From: JAEUUM01 sp038326165
GTDB taxonomy: Bacteria > Bacteroidota > Bacteroidia > Chitinophagales > Saprospiraceae
DNA length: 29,176 bases
Reading direction: 5' to 3'
NCBI GenBank assembly: GCA_038326165.1
Contig: JBBQJT010000049.1
Span: 1-29,176, forward strand
Below are positions 7,427 to 14,891 of this stretch, piece by piece. The position numbers were made by a program, and so were the translations under genes. The notes beneath the pieces were generated by a model, which had not been told where the DNA came from, ran no database searches, and saw only the letters and a program-made list of their open reading frames with translations. Within the stretch, counting starts at the first letter, position 1, and each line of letters begins with the position of its first letter.

Positions 7427-10072
7427 ATGATGAGATTTCAATACAAGTTTATTGTATTAGCTTTTTTTATGATATGGTGTGTCTTGATTTCCAGTGAATT
7501 GAATGCACAACAAGATACTATTGCTCCTAAAAAGGACTCAGTATTGGTCAGTGTGTACCAGGTAAAAATGTCAAAGGACAGCTTGGATGCCGAAATTGAT
7601 GCTACTGCCACCGACACAATGTGGCTTGACAACAACAAAAAGCAATATCACCTGATTAAGGATGCTGTCGTGAAATATAAGGAAATTGAACTGAAAGCGT
7701 ATTATATTATTTTTGATTTCAATACCAATGTGCTCAGTGCTTCTGGCACAAAAGACAGCTTGCAAAACGATATTGGACTTCCCAATTTTTCACAAGAGGA
7801 ACAAAAATTCAACGCATCCAGCCTTAAGTACAATTTCAAGACCAAAAAAGGTCTGGCCCAGCAAGGCAATACCAAAGAGAGTGACCTTAATATACTCAGT
7901 AAAAAGGTAAAATTTGAGGCCAATCCTGATACTGTAAAAAAAGGAAATATCCTCTACGGAAGCAACGCAATCATCACCACTTGTGACGCCAAAATTCCCC
8001 ACTATGGTATTTTATGCAGTCAACAAAAGATCATTCCCGACAAAATTGCAGTCATTGGACCATCGGTAGTAGTCATAGGTGATGTTCCAACCCCCTTGGT
8101 TCTTCCATTTGGTTTCTTTCCATTGTCAAAAAACAAAAGACAAGGCATTATCATTCCAAGAGATTACGAGACCTCAGAACGATGGGGTTTTGGATTGAGA
8201 AACATCGGCTACTATATACCCATTAACGATTATATGGATTTGACATTGTTGGGTGATATCTATTTCAGAGGATCTTATGAATTGGGTGGAGCGGTCCGCT
8301 ATAGAAAAAGATACAAGTACAATGGCGACTTTAACATGAAATTTGCTGACCGCCGTGAAGAACTACCCGAAAGTTCTAAAATAATAAGTGAAAAATCCTT
8401 TCATGTTGTTTGGAGACACGTCCAAGATCCCGCCTCTAATCCTTTTCACAACTTTGGCGGTAATGTTGACATCCAAACAAATGGATTCAATAATAGAAAT
8501 AGAAATGATGCAGCAAATGTACTAACCAATAGCTTTTCTTCCAACATCAACTATGTTCGACGATTTGTAGATAATCCGAGTATGCAACTCAGTATTGGAT
8601 TTCAACACTCCCAAAACACTCGAAATAATCAAGCAGAAATCAACTTCCCAAACATGGTTTTCCAAACAGGAAGTATATATCCATTCAAAAAGAAATCCGG
8701 ACAGATAGGACCAGAAAAATGGTTTGAAAAGGTATTTTTTACCTACAACGGTAATGCCAAAGCAAATTTGATAGGCCCTGATACCGTTATTTTTAAAAAT
8801 GAAGGTTTACAAAACCTGCGCTACGGCGTTGATCATAAATTTACAAGCAGCTACAACACCCGTGTCTTAAAGTATTTCTACATTTCTCCTTCTGTAAATT
8901 ATGGCGAAGTGTGGAATTTCAATACCATCCGAAAAACATTCGACCCTACTACTACCATTGATACCAGCTATATTAGAAACATCGATGGAGACACATCAGA
9001 CATAAGATACACAACCAATTATGGCAACATCATCAATGACACCTTAAATGCATTTGCTCCATTCAGAACTTTTCAAGCTGCATTGTCAGTAAATACCCAA
9101 TTGTTCGGGACCGTCCAAATGAGAAAGGGTTGGTTAAGAGGTCTGCGACATGTTATGAAACCCAATGCTAGCTTGTCATTTGCACCAGACTACAGTATGA
9201 ATCCAACTTGGTTCAAAACTGTAGATACAGACAACCGACCTGATAAAAACAAGGTTCAAAGATATACCATATTCGAAAATGGCTTGTTTGGAAGACCACC
9301 AGATTCGAAGGCAAACCTATTGGTCAATTATTCTATCCAAAACATTTTTGAGGGTAAATACTTTTCCAAAAGAGATACCACCATAAAGCGGTTCAAGATT
9401 TTTGACAACCTTTCAGTTAATGGAAACTATAATTTGTACGCAGACTCGTTGAAATGGTCTCCAGTCTCTTTCAATGGAACAGCTCGATTTTTTAAAGGCA
9501 TTACCACTTTGATTGTATCTGGATCCTTTGACCCATATGCAAGGGATGCAAATGGCAGAACAATCAATAAGTTTTATCGTGAAACGAACGGTCAACTATT
9601 GCGTTTTGCAGGTGCGAGCTTCAGGTTTGCTACGTCTTTAAGCGTACAACAATTGAAAGACCTAAAAAAGAAATCAACTGGTTCCCCAAACCCAAACACT
9701 CCAGCTCGTGAACAATCAGCTTTAGAAGAATTGGTCAACAACATTACCTTGGGCCATACTTTTAATATACAGTTACTCAATACCACACGTGGAGATACAG
9801 TGATATTGAGTGACCATACATTAGAATTGATAGGTAGAATACCGATTTCGCAGAACTGGAGAATAGATGTTGGACGAATTGGTTACGATTTTGTAGCAGA
9901 GAGGCTGACTTATCCCGATGTTGGATTTTACCGAGATCTGCATTGTTGGGAAATGGGTATGAATTGGCAACCACTTCGAGGAACGTACACTTTCTTTCTG
10001 CGCGTTAAACCTTCGTCGCTTGATTTCCTCAGTGTTCCTTGGCGTAAAAGTAATCAAGATACCTTTTTCTAG
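7427..10072 (+). CDS. lptD: LPS assembly outer-membrane protein LptD (Bacteroidota type)
   Basis: LptD is the outer-membrane barrel that, with LptE, inserts LPS into the outer leaflet. The 881-residue protein has a signal peptide (about 1-28, ending LNAQQ). An OstA/LptA-like beta-jellyroll follows at about 60-180, with the CDAKIPHYG and VPTPLVLPFGFFPL motifs near 185-235 that I associate with Bacteroidota LptD. A large beta-strand-rich barrel domain follows, ending in a terminal Phe after KSNQDTFF, as expected for BAM-dependent insertion. It is divergent from the Amidase_3/MCE pair, grouping three envelope functions. The start is ATGATG at 7427; the second Met is equally possible. No LptE candidate is adjacent. 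Confidence 0.9.
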   Translation: MMRFQYKFIVLAFFMIWCVLISSELNAQQDTIAPKKDSVLVSVYQVKMSKDSLDAEIDATATDTMWLDNNKKQYHLIKDAVVKYKEIELKAYYIIFDFNTNVLSASGTKDSLQNDIGLPNFSQEEQKFNASSLKYNFKTKKGLAQQGNTKESDLNILSKKVKFEANPDTVKKGNILYGSNAIITTCDAKIPHYGILCSQQKIIPDKIAVIGPSVVVIGDVPTPLVLPFGFFPLSKNKRQGIIIPRDYETSERWGFGLRNIGYYIPINDYMDLTLLGDIYFRGSYELGGAVRYRKRYKYNGDFNMKFADRREELPESSKIISEKSFHVVWRHVQDPASNPFHNFGGNVDIQTNGFNNRNRNDAANVLTNSFSSNINYVRRFVDNPSMQLSIGFQHSQNTRNNQAEINFPNMVFQTGSIYPFKKKSGQIGPEKWFEKVFFTYNGNAKANLIGPDTVIFKNEGLQNLRYGVDHKFTSSYNTRVLKYFYISPSVNYGEVWNFNTIRKTFDPTTTIDTSYIRNIDGDTSDIRYTTNYGNIINDTLNAFAPFRTFQAALSVNTQLFGTVQMRKGWLRGLRHVMKPNASLSFAPDYSMNPTWFKTVDTDNRPDKNKVQRYTIFENGLFGRPPDSKANLLVNYSIQNIFEGKYFSKRDTTIKRFKIFDNLSVNGNYNLYADSLKWSPVSFNGTARFFKGITTLIVSGSFDPYARDANGRTINKFYRETNGQLLRFAGASFRFATSLSVQQLKDLKKKSTGSPNPNTPAREQSALEELVNNITLGHTFNIQLLNTTRGDTVILSDHTLELIGRIPISQNWRIDVGRIGYDFVAERLTYPDVGFYRDLHCWEMGMNWQPLRGTYTFFLRVKPSSLDFLSVPWRKSNQDTFF

Positions 10073-10183
10073 AATAGCTTTAAGCTGTTATAAATTTCAA
10101 AAATTTGATTTTAAACACGTGATAAATCAATCAAAATTATCCTTAACTCAAGATTAACAAGGATTGTCATACCTGATAAAATA

Positions 10184-10215
10184 ATCTATCGTAATATTGC
10201 AATATAATAATAGAT
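10184..10215. promoter_or_regulatory. Palindromic operator for ArsR
   Basis: A 32-base imperfect palindrome ends immediately before the arsR ATG. Its core ATATTGCAATAT (10194-10205) is a perfect 12-base palindrome. The outer arms ATCTAT (10184-10189) and ATAGAT (10210-10215) share the same centre, and 13 of 16 half-site positions pair. A -7-like box TAATATTG lies inside it (10192-10199), so a bound ArsR dimer would block the promoter. ArsR-family repressors usually bind AT-rich palindromes of this kind and release on arsenite. The site is read from sequence; its binding by this ArsR is inference. Confidence 0.75.
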
Positions 10216-10548
10216 ATGGGGGCTTCAAAAATAGAACTTTTTACTTCTCACCAAAACCAAATGGCTATGATTGCCAAGGCGTTGGGACATCCCGCTCGTA
10301 TTGCTATCATTGAGTATCTCATAAGCGTGGATACCTGTATCTGTGGTGATATAGTCGAACAATTAACCTTGGCTCAACCTACGGTATCTCAGCATTTGAG
10401 AGAACTAAAAAATGCGGGACTCATAAAAGGCAGTATTGAAGGAAGTGCCATTTGTTATTGTGTAGACAAAAAAGCACTGCAAAAGATTCAAAGTTATTTT
10501 CTTGGTCTTTCCTCCAAATTGGAGCACAAACTAAACAATTGTTGTTAA
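10216..10548 (+). CDS. arsR: ArsR-family arsenite-responsive repressor
   Basis: This is a 110-residue winged-helix ArsR/SmtB regulator. The recognition region reads LTLAQPTVSQHLRELKNAGL (51-70). Cys41 and Cys43 in DTCICGD sit at the position of the arsenite-sensing ELCVCDL motif of classical ArsR. Further Cys pairs occur at 80/82 (CYC) and at the very end (109/110), possible extra As(III) ligands. It would repress the operon and dissociate when arsenite binds. It starts at the ATG directly abutting the palindromic operator, indicating autoregulation, and DUF6428, acr3 and the metallophosphoesterase follow on the same strand with short gaps. Confidence 0.92.
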   Translation: MGASKIELFTSHQNQMAMIAKALGHPARIAIIEYLISVDTCICGDIVEQLTLAQPTVSQHLRELKNAGLIKGSIEGSAICYCVDKKALQKIQSYFLGLSSKLEHKLNNCC

Positions 10549-10565
10549 TCCAAATTATTTAAAAA

Positions 10566-11033
10566 ATGAAACTATCAGAAATAAAGCAAACACTCCAAAC
10601 CGTTGATTCGGTAATTTTTGAACTACAAAATGGCACTTTGGTACCCGAACATTTTCATGTAACAGAAGTAGGTGTGGTTACCAAACATTTCATTGATTGT
10701 GGTGGAACTGTGCGGAATGAAAAAGTTGCCAACTTTCAGTTATGGAATGCAAATGATTTTGACCACAGATTAAAGCCCAAAAAATTACTTAATATCATCG
10801 GGCTTTCAGAAAAAGTATTGGGCATGCAGGATTTGGAAATTGAAGTGGAATATCAATCTGAAACAATCGGCAAATATGACTTAGAATTCAATGGCAAAAA
10901 CTTTGTTCTCTTGGCCAAACATACCAATTGCCTTGCAATTGATAGTTGCGGGATTCCAGCCGAAAAAATGAAATTTAATCTGATCGATTTAACTCCAAAT
11001 ACCACTTGTTCCCCAGGAGGTGGATGCTGCTAA
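10566..11033 (+). CDS. DUF6428 family protein of the arsenic operon
   Basis: This 155-residue cytoplasmic protein matches the DUF6428 family as I know it from Bacteroidota ars operons; its biochemical role is not established. It has a conserved early segment PEHFHVTEVG at about 27-36 with two His. Cys occur at 45, 122, 128 and 148, and the tail ends CSPGGGCC (148-155). The three Cys at the end, in an arsenic operon, suggest metalloid binding or delivery to Acr3; this is inference. It lies 17 bases after arsR and 6 bases before acr3, so it is certainly co-transcribed. Confidence 0.85.
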   Translation: MKLSEIKQTLQTVDSVIFELQNGTLVPEHFHVTEVGVVTKHFIDCGGTVRNEKVANFQLWNANDFDHRLKPKKLLNIIGLSEKVLGMQDLEIEVEYQSETIGKYDLEFNGKNFVLLAKHTNCLAIDSCGIPAEKMKFNLIDLTPNTTCSPGGGCC

Positions 11034-11039
11034 TCGAGT

Positions 11040-12077
11040 ATGAGAACAAAACTTAAATTTCTTGATCGCTTCCTGACACTTTGGATATTTGTTGCCATGT
11101 TGCTTGGGATAAGTTTAGGTTATTTTATTCCTAGTATTGACAGTACAATCAATCAATTTTCAATTGGGACTACCAATATACCCTTGGCCATTGGACTGGT
11201 TATTATGATGTATCCACCTTTGTGCAAAGTCGATTTCTCCAAGCTCAAGGAAGTATTTCAAAAACCGAAATTACTTTTCTTGTCTCTGTTTATAACGTGG
11301 ATAGTTGGACCTTTCTTAATGTTTCTGCTTTCGATCCTTTTTCTGAAAACCCATCCGGAATACATGACTGGATTGATCATTATAGGCTTGGCTCCATGTA
11401 TTGCCATGGTAATCGTATGGAGTGAATTGGCTGAAGGCAACAGGCAGCTAACAGCGGGATTGGTGGGAATCAACAGTATTTTGCAAGTCTTGTTTTTTAG
11501 TTTGTATGCATATTTCTACCTTGAAATAATGCTTCCTCTCTTTGGAATTGAAGGCTTGACGATCAATATTACTGTTGCTCAAATTGCCAAGACAGTTGGA
11601 ATATATCTCGGAATTCCATTCATTGCCGCTGTATTCAGTCGCTTTATACTCATGCAAATTATGGGAGAACAATGGTTTAAGCAAAAGTTCCTGCCCTTCA
11701 TATCACCGTTTTCATTGATTGCCTTGCTTTTTACGATTGTGGTGATGTTCAGTTTAAAAGGAGAAATGATCGTGCAAATCCCTATGGATGTTATTAAAAT
11801 TGCTATTCCATTGGTAATCTTTTTTATTGTAATGTTCAGCTTGATGTTTGTTATTGCCAAAGCAATTGGAGCCAACTACAAGGACTCTGCCTCAGTTTCT
11901 TTTACAGCATCTGGCAATAATTTTGAACTTGCCATTGCAGTTTCAATTGGTGTATTTGGAATTGATTCTGGCCAAGCATTTGCTGGAGTAATAGGTCCCT
12001 TGGTGGAAGTTCCAATATTAATAGCCTTGGTCAATGTTGCCTTTTGGATCAGGAACAAGTATTACCTTAAAGCATAA
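11040..12077 (+). CDS. acr3: ACR3-family arsenite efflux permease
   Basis: Acr3 exports arsenite across the inner membrane, driven by the membrane potential. The 345 residues give about ten membrane segments, the usual length. The family signature near the start, AIGLVIMMYPPLCKVDF (50-66), is present. The essential Cys lies in GLAPCIAMV (Cys120) and the conserved late-helix Glu in SGNNFELAIA (Glu296), the two residues known to be required in characterised Acr3 proteins. The gene begins 6 bases after the DUF6428 stop. There is no arsC between arsR and acr3, although many Bacteroidota clusters have one. Confidence 0.95.
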   Translation: MRTKLKFLDRFLTLWIFVAMLLGISLGYFIPSIDSTINQFSIGTTNIPLAIGLVIMMYPPLCKVDFSKLKEVFQKPKLLFLSLFITWIVGPFLMFLLSILFLKTHPEYMTGLIIIGLAPCIAMVIVWSELAEGNRQLTAGLVGINSILQVLFFSLYAYFYLEIMLPLFGIEGLTINITVAQIAKTVGIYLGIPFIAAVFSRFILMQIMGEQWFKQKFLPFISPFSLIALLFTIVVMFSLKGEMIVQIPMDVIKIAIPLVIFFIVMFSLMFVIAKAIGANYKDSASVSFTASGNNFELAIAVSIGVFGIDSGQAFAGVIGPLVEVPILIALVNVAFWIRNKYYLKA

Positions 12078-12084
12078 AATTGTC

Positions 12085-12858
12085 ATGAAAATAGCACTTT
12101 TCAGCGATATCCATTCCAATCTTCCTGCGCTGGAAGCTTTCTTCGAGGACTTGTCAAAACAAAATGTGGATGCCGTTTACTGTTTAGGTGATTTGGTTGG
12201 ATACAATATTTGGCCCAATGAAGTAATCAATGAAATTAGAAAAAGAGGAATCCCTACCATTGCTGGCAATTATGACTACGGTGTTGGCAGAAATTCCGAT
12301 GATTGCGGTTGTGCCTACAAAACAGATCTCGAAAAAGAAATGGGTTCTGTATCAATTGCACTAACTAATGAACTTATTCTGGATAAAGAACGCAACTACC
12401 TCCGCACGCTACCAGCCCATATCAATCTCGAATACCAATTGAACAATGTTTCATTCAATCTCCTATTGGTGCATGGAAGTCCAAGAAAAATCAATGAATA
12501 TTTATTCGAAGACCGAGATGGTAAAAGTATGCTTCGAATACTCGATAATGCCAATGCTGATATCATGGCTTTTGGACATACCCACAAACCTTACCATAGG
12601 ATTCTAGCTTATGAATCAGATGGCCAAACTAAGTATAGGCATGCCATTAACCTAGGTTCTATTGGAAAACCTAAAGATGGTGATCCCCGAGGATGTTATG
12701 TCATTCTTAGTATCAATGAATCAACCAATAAATTTGATCCAGATAGTGTCCAATCAGAATTTGTTCGTGTAAAGTACGATTTGGAAAAAGCTGCAAAAGC
12801 TATTGAGGAAAGTATTTTGCCCAATGCATACGCTGACATGTTACGCAAAGCTTATTGA
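12085..12858 (+). CDS. Calcineurin-like metallophosphoesterase of the arsenic operon
   Basis: A 257-residue YfcE/MJ0936-type phosphoesterase. The dinuclear metal ligands are all visible: DIHSN (Asp8, His10), GDLVGY (Asp36), GNYD (Asn62), VHGS (His130) and GHTH (His165, His167). A Cys pair in DDCGC (residues 74 and 76) is unusual for a simple phosphodiesterase and could bind metal or arsenic. I placed the start at the ATG at 12085, 7 bases after the acr3 stop, because MKIALFSDIHSN is the normal family N-terminus; a longer frame from 12034 would overlap acr3. It is the last gene of the ars operon. The substrate is unknown; hydrolysis of an arsenate or phosphate ester is speculation from context. 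Confidence 0.85.
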   Translation: MKIALFSDIHSNLPALEAFFEDLSKQNVDAVYCLGDLVGYNIWPNEVINEIRKRGIPTIAGNYDYGVGRNSDDCGCAYKTDLEKEMGSVSIALTNELILDKERNYLRTLPAHINLEYQLNNVSFNLLLVHGSPRKINEYLFEDRDGKSMLRILDNANADIMAFGHTHKPYHRILAYESDGQTKYRHAINLGSIGKPKDGDPRGCYVILSINESTNKFDPDSVQSEFVRVKYDLEKAAKAIEESILPNAYADMLRKAY

Positions 12859-12876
12859 AAATAGATAGAATAAATT

Positions 12877-13314
12877 TTAAAACTTGCTCAAATAGGCTTT
12901 AACCGATTTGCTTATTTGTTGAAATACTGGCTCAAATAATTGTTGATCATAATAAGGATCGGGTATTTCAACATTATTGGACTCTGAATCAAAACTTCCC
13001 AATAAACGAACTGGAATAACTGGATTCAAAGCCAAGACATCCTTCATGTTTTGATTGTCCATAACCCAAATTTCATCAAACATTTCAAAGTCTTGAATCC
13101 TTAATTTTCGTGCTTTTTGTCTTGAAATATCAATGCCAAACTTCAAGGCGACTTTCTGACTTCTTTGATCAGGTGCTTCACCCGCATGCCATCCATCTGT
13201 ACCTGCACTGTCCACCTCCCAAGGCAATCCTCTTTCATTTATTTCTTGCTGGAGAATTCCCTCAGCCAAAGGAGACCGACAAATATTTCCGAGGCACACC
13301 ATTAATATCCTCAC
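12877..13314 (-). CDS. Low-molecular-weight protein-tyrosine phosphatase
   Basis: A complete 145-residue LMW-PTP. The phosphate-binding loop CLGNICRS gives the CX5R catalytic motif with Cys7, Cys12 and Arg13, and the general acid is Asp119 in DPYYD. The fold is shared with thioredoxin-linked arsenate reductases, but the typical phosphatase DPYYD motif and the lack of the extra redox Cys of S. aureus-type ArsC favour a phosphotyrosine phosphatase. The start is GTG at 13314, because MRILMVCLGNICRSP is the usual N-terminus; an ATG at 13302 would clip it. It lies 5 bases downstream of a small membrane protein gene on the same strand and is convergent with the ars operon, 18 bases from the metallophosphoesterase stop. 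Confidence 0.9.
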   Translation of the reverse strand: MRILMVCLGNICRSPLAEGILQQEINERGLPWEVDSAGTDGWHAGEAPDQRSQKVALKFGIDISRQKARKLRIQDFEMFDEIWVMDNQNMKDVLALNPVIPVRLLGSFDSESNNVEIPDPYYDQQLFEPVFQQISKSVKAYLSKF

Positions 13315-13319
13315 CTTTG

Positions 13320-13712
13320 TCAGTTTACCTTCTGGAGCAATTCAGCTTTGGTGACCATATATTTGGTTTCTCCCCTCCAAGGCAGACGGTAATATTTTTC
13401 ATCGTAATGCAACTTAACTCTGCGGGATTCATCCATTGCCTGGTTGATCAATTCAACGACCTGTTGATTGGCCACTGAAAAATCCCAAATATTTGAAGTC
13501 GTGCTATTCTTGCCGGAGCCTGGAAAAAACTCAAGGTTAAGCTGACCTTCCCAAGTTTTAAAAACGTATCCCTTCTTGCTTAACTTGATGATGGTTCCAG
13601 TGCGGTCACCTTCAGAATAACTACCAAATATAAAATAGATATTGTAAGCTAGGAACAATACAAATGCTATTGCAAAAACCCAAAGCACTTTTTTCATGAC
13701 ACTTTTAAACAT
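13320..13712 (-). CDS. Small membrane-anchored protein (family often mislabelled 6-phosphogluconate dehydrogenase)
   Basis: The 130-residue protein has one N-terminal membrane helix (about residues 8-28), then YSEGDRTGTIIKLSKKGYVF and KTWEGQLNLEF, then a compact beta-rich domain with WDFSV and, near the end, LPWRGETKYMV. I recognise this pattern as a conserved Bacteroidota family whose database label is 6-phosphogluconate dehydrogenase; no nucleotide-binding or catalytic motif of that enzyme is present, so the label should not be used. Its function is unknown. It is co-transcribed with the LMW-PTP 5 bases downstream. The ATG at 13712 is used; Met6 is an alternative. Confidence 0.8.
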   Translation of the reverse strand: MFKSVMKKVLWVFAIAFVLFLAYNIYFIFGSYSEGDRTGTIIKLSKKGYVFKTWEGQLNLEFFPGSGKNSTTSNIWDFSVANQQVVELINQAMDESRRVKLHYDEKYYRLPWRGETKYMVTKAELLQKVN

Positions 13713-13732
13713 GATTGTCTAATTTTATTACT

Positions 13733-13740
13733 CAAAAGTA
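13733..13740 (-). promoter_or_regulatory. Bacteroidota -7 box for the small membrane protein / LMW-PTP operon
   Basis: The minus strand reads TACTTTTG, an exact TAnnTTTG match, 20 bases upstream of the ATG at 13712 and within the 49-base gap behind galactokinase. Confidence 0.5.
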
Positions 13741-13761
13741 AGCAAAATACATGGAACATTA

Positions 13762-14889
13762 TTATAACTCTTGCTTTTGAGCTCCTGCACCTGCAACAGC
13801 CCTATAGAATTCAATGGGCAATCCAGTCAAAGGGATATAAGCCGCTCTTAGTTTTGTATAAAAACCTTCAACTGCATCTCTGTGAACCAAGTTGATACTG
13901 CAACCTCCAAAACCAGCACCACTCATTCTGGCAGCTAACACACCTTCAATCTTTCGAGCTTCTGCCACGATGGTATCTAATTCATAACCAGTAACTTCAT
14001 AATTATCCTTCAAAGAATCATGTGACTGATTCAAATTGAATGCCAAAGATTGAAGATCATTAGATTTTAGAAACTTTGCAGCTTCAACCACTCTGGCATT
14101 TTCTTCAATTACATGGATTGCACGCTTGGCCCATGGCTCGTGGACATCAAAAAACAATTCAACGCTATCCAGTTGGCAAAGTGCTTCAATAGCATAAAAT
14201 TTCTGTGCGAATTGTAAGGCTGTTTGGCATTCTTGCTGCCTGACATTGAACCAAGAATCAGACAATATTCTGGATTTACCTGAATGAGAAATAATCAGCT
14301 CATAATCATTAAAATTCAGAGGGATAAATTCTTTTTTAAGTGTTTGACAATTGAGCAGCAACACTTTATCTTTTCGTCCATAAGCACTGACTATTTGATC
14401 CATGATACCACATGACACTCCTACATAATCATTTTCCACCTGCTGGGCAATGATTGCAATTTCATTCTCCTCAAAATTTAATCCCAATAAATCACCCATG
14501 GCCATTACTGCAGCAACAGATAATGCGGCTGAGGAAGACAATCCAGCGCCGGCTGGCAAATTGCTTGAAACTGTGATATGAAATGTGGGTATTTTATATC
14601 CTTTTGCATAAAACCAATGAACTACACCCAAGATAAAGTCATACCATTTATGCTTTCGAATCTTGAAATCTTCTAGCCTGACAGTTTCAAAAACATCGAT
14701 AAATTGTTCGCTACTGAACCTCCAATTTCCCGCTTGAGTTATACTTAAACAAATACCTCTATCCAATGCAAATGGCAATACATGGCCACCATTATAATCA
14801 ACATGCTCACCTATTAAGTTAACTCTGCCAGGAGCAAAGTAAATAGTACTGGTATTAGATAAAAAAGATTTAGAACTTGGTAATTGCAT
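13762..14889 (-). CDS. galK: Galactokinase
   Basis: GalK phosphorylates alpha-galactose at C1 with ATP, the entry step of the Leloir pathway. The 375-residue GHMP kinase has the galactokinase signature GRVNLIGEHVDYNGG at 21-35, the ATP-binding motif LPAGAGLSSSAAL at 111-123, the catalytic Asp164 in GIMDQ, and the third GHMP motif SGAGFGGC near residue 325. The stretch SWFNVRQQEC near 212-221 corresponds to the YN-RR-EC segment of galactokinases. It begins two bases after the stop of the adenylate cyclase gene, so it depends on that gene's transcript. No galT, galE or galM is present. Another sugar specificity within the GHMP family cannot be excluded. Confidence 0.9.
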   Translation of the reverse strand: MQLPSSKSFLSNTSTIYFAPGRVNLIGEHVDYNGGHVLPFALDRGICLSITQAGNWRFSSEQFIDVFETVRLEDFKIRKHKWYDFILGVVHWFYAKGYKIPTFHITVSSNLPAGAGLSSSAALSVAAVMAMGDLLGLNFEENEIAIIAQQVENDYVGVSCGIMDQIVSAYGRKDKVLLLNCQTLKKEFIPLNFNDYELIISHSGKSRILSDSWFNVRQQECQTALQFAQKFYAIEALCQLDSVELFFDVHEPWAKRAIHVIEENARVVEAAKFLKSNDLQSLAFNLNQSHDSLKDNYEVTGYELDTIVAEARKIEGVLAARMSGAGFGGCSINLVHRDAVEGFYTKLRAAYIPLTGLPIEFYRAVAGAGAQKQEL

Positions 14890-14891
14890 AT

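Noticed and set aside
10073..10183. Terminator after lptD
   Set aside because: Short inverted repeats such as TTTGATT/AATCAAA exist, but the loop is long and no T-run follows, so I could not support a terminator.
12034..12084. Extended N-terminus of the metallophosphoesterase overlapping acr3
   Set aside because: The extra 17 codons are read out of frame within acr3 and the family N-terminus starts at the ATG at 12085.
12877..13314. Arsenate reductase ArsC
   Set aside because: The fold is related, but the DPYYD general-acid motif and lack of the additional redox Cys pair indicate a tyrosine phosphatase.
13320..13712. 6-phosphogluconate dehydrogenase
   Set aside because: The family often carries this label, but the protein is 130 residues with a membrane anchor and lacks a Rossmann motif and all catalytic residues.
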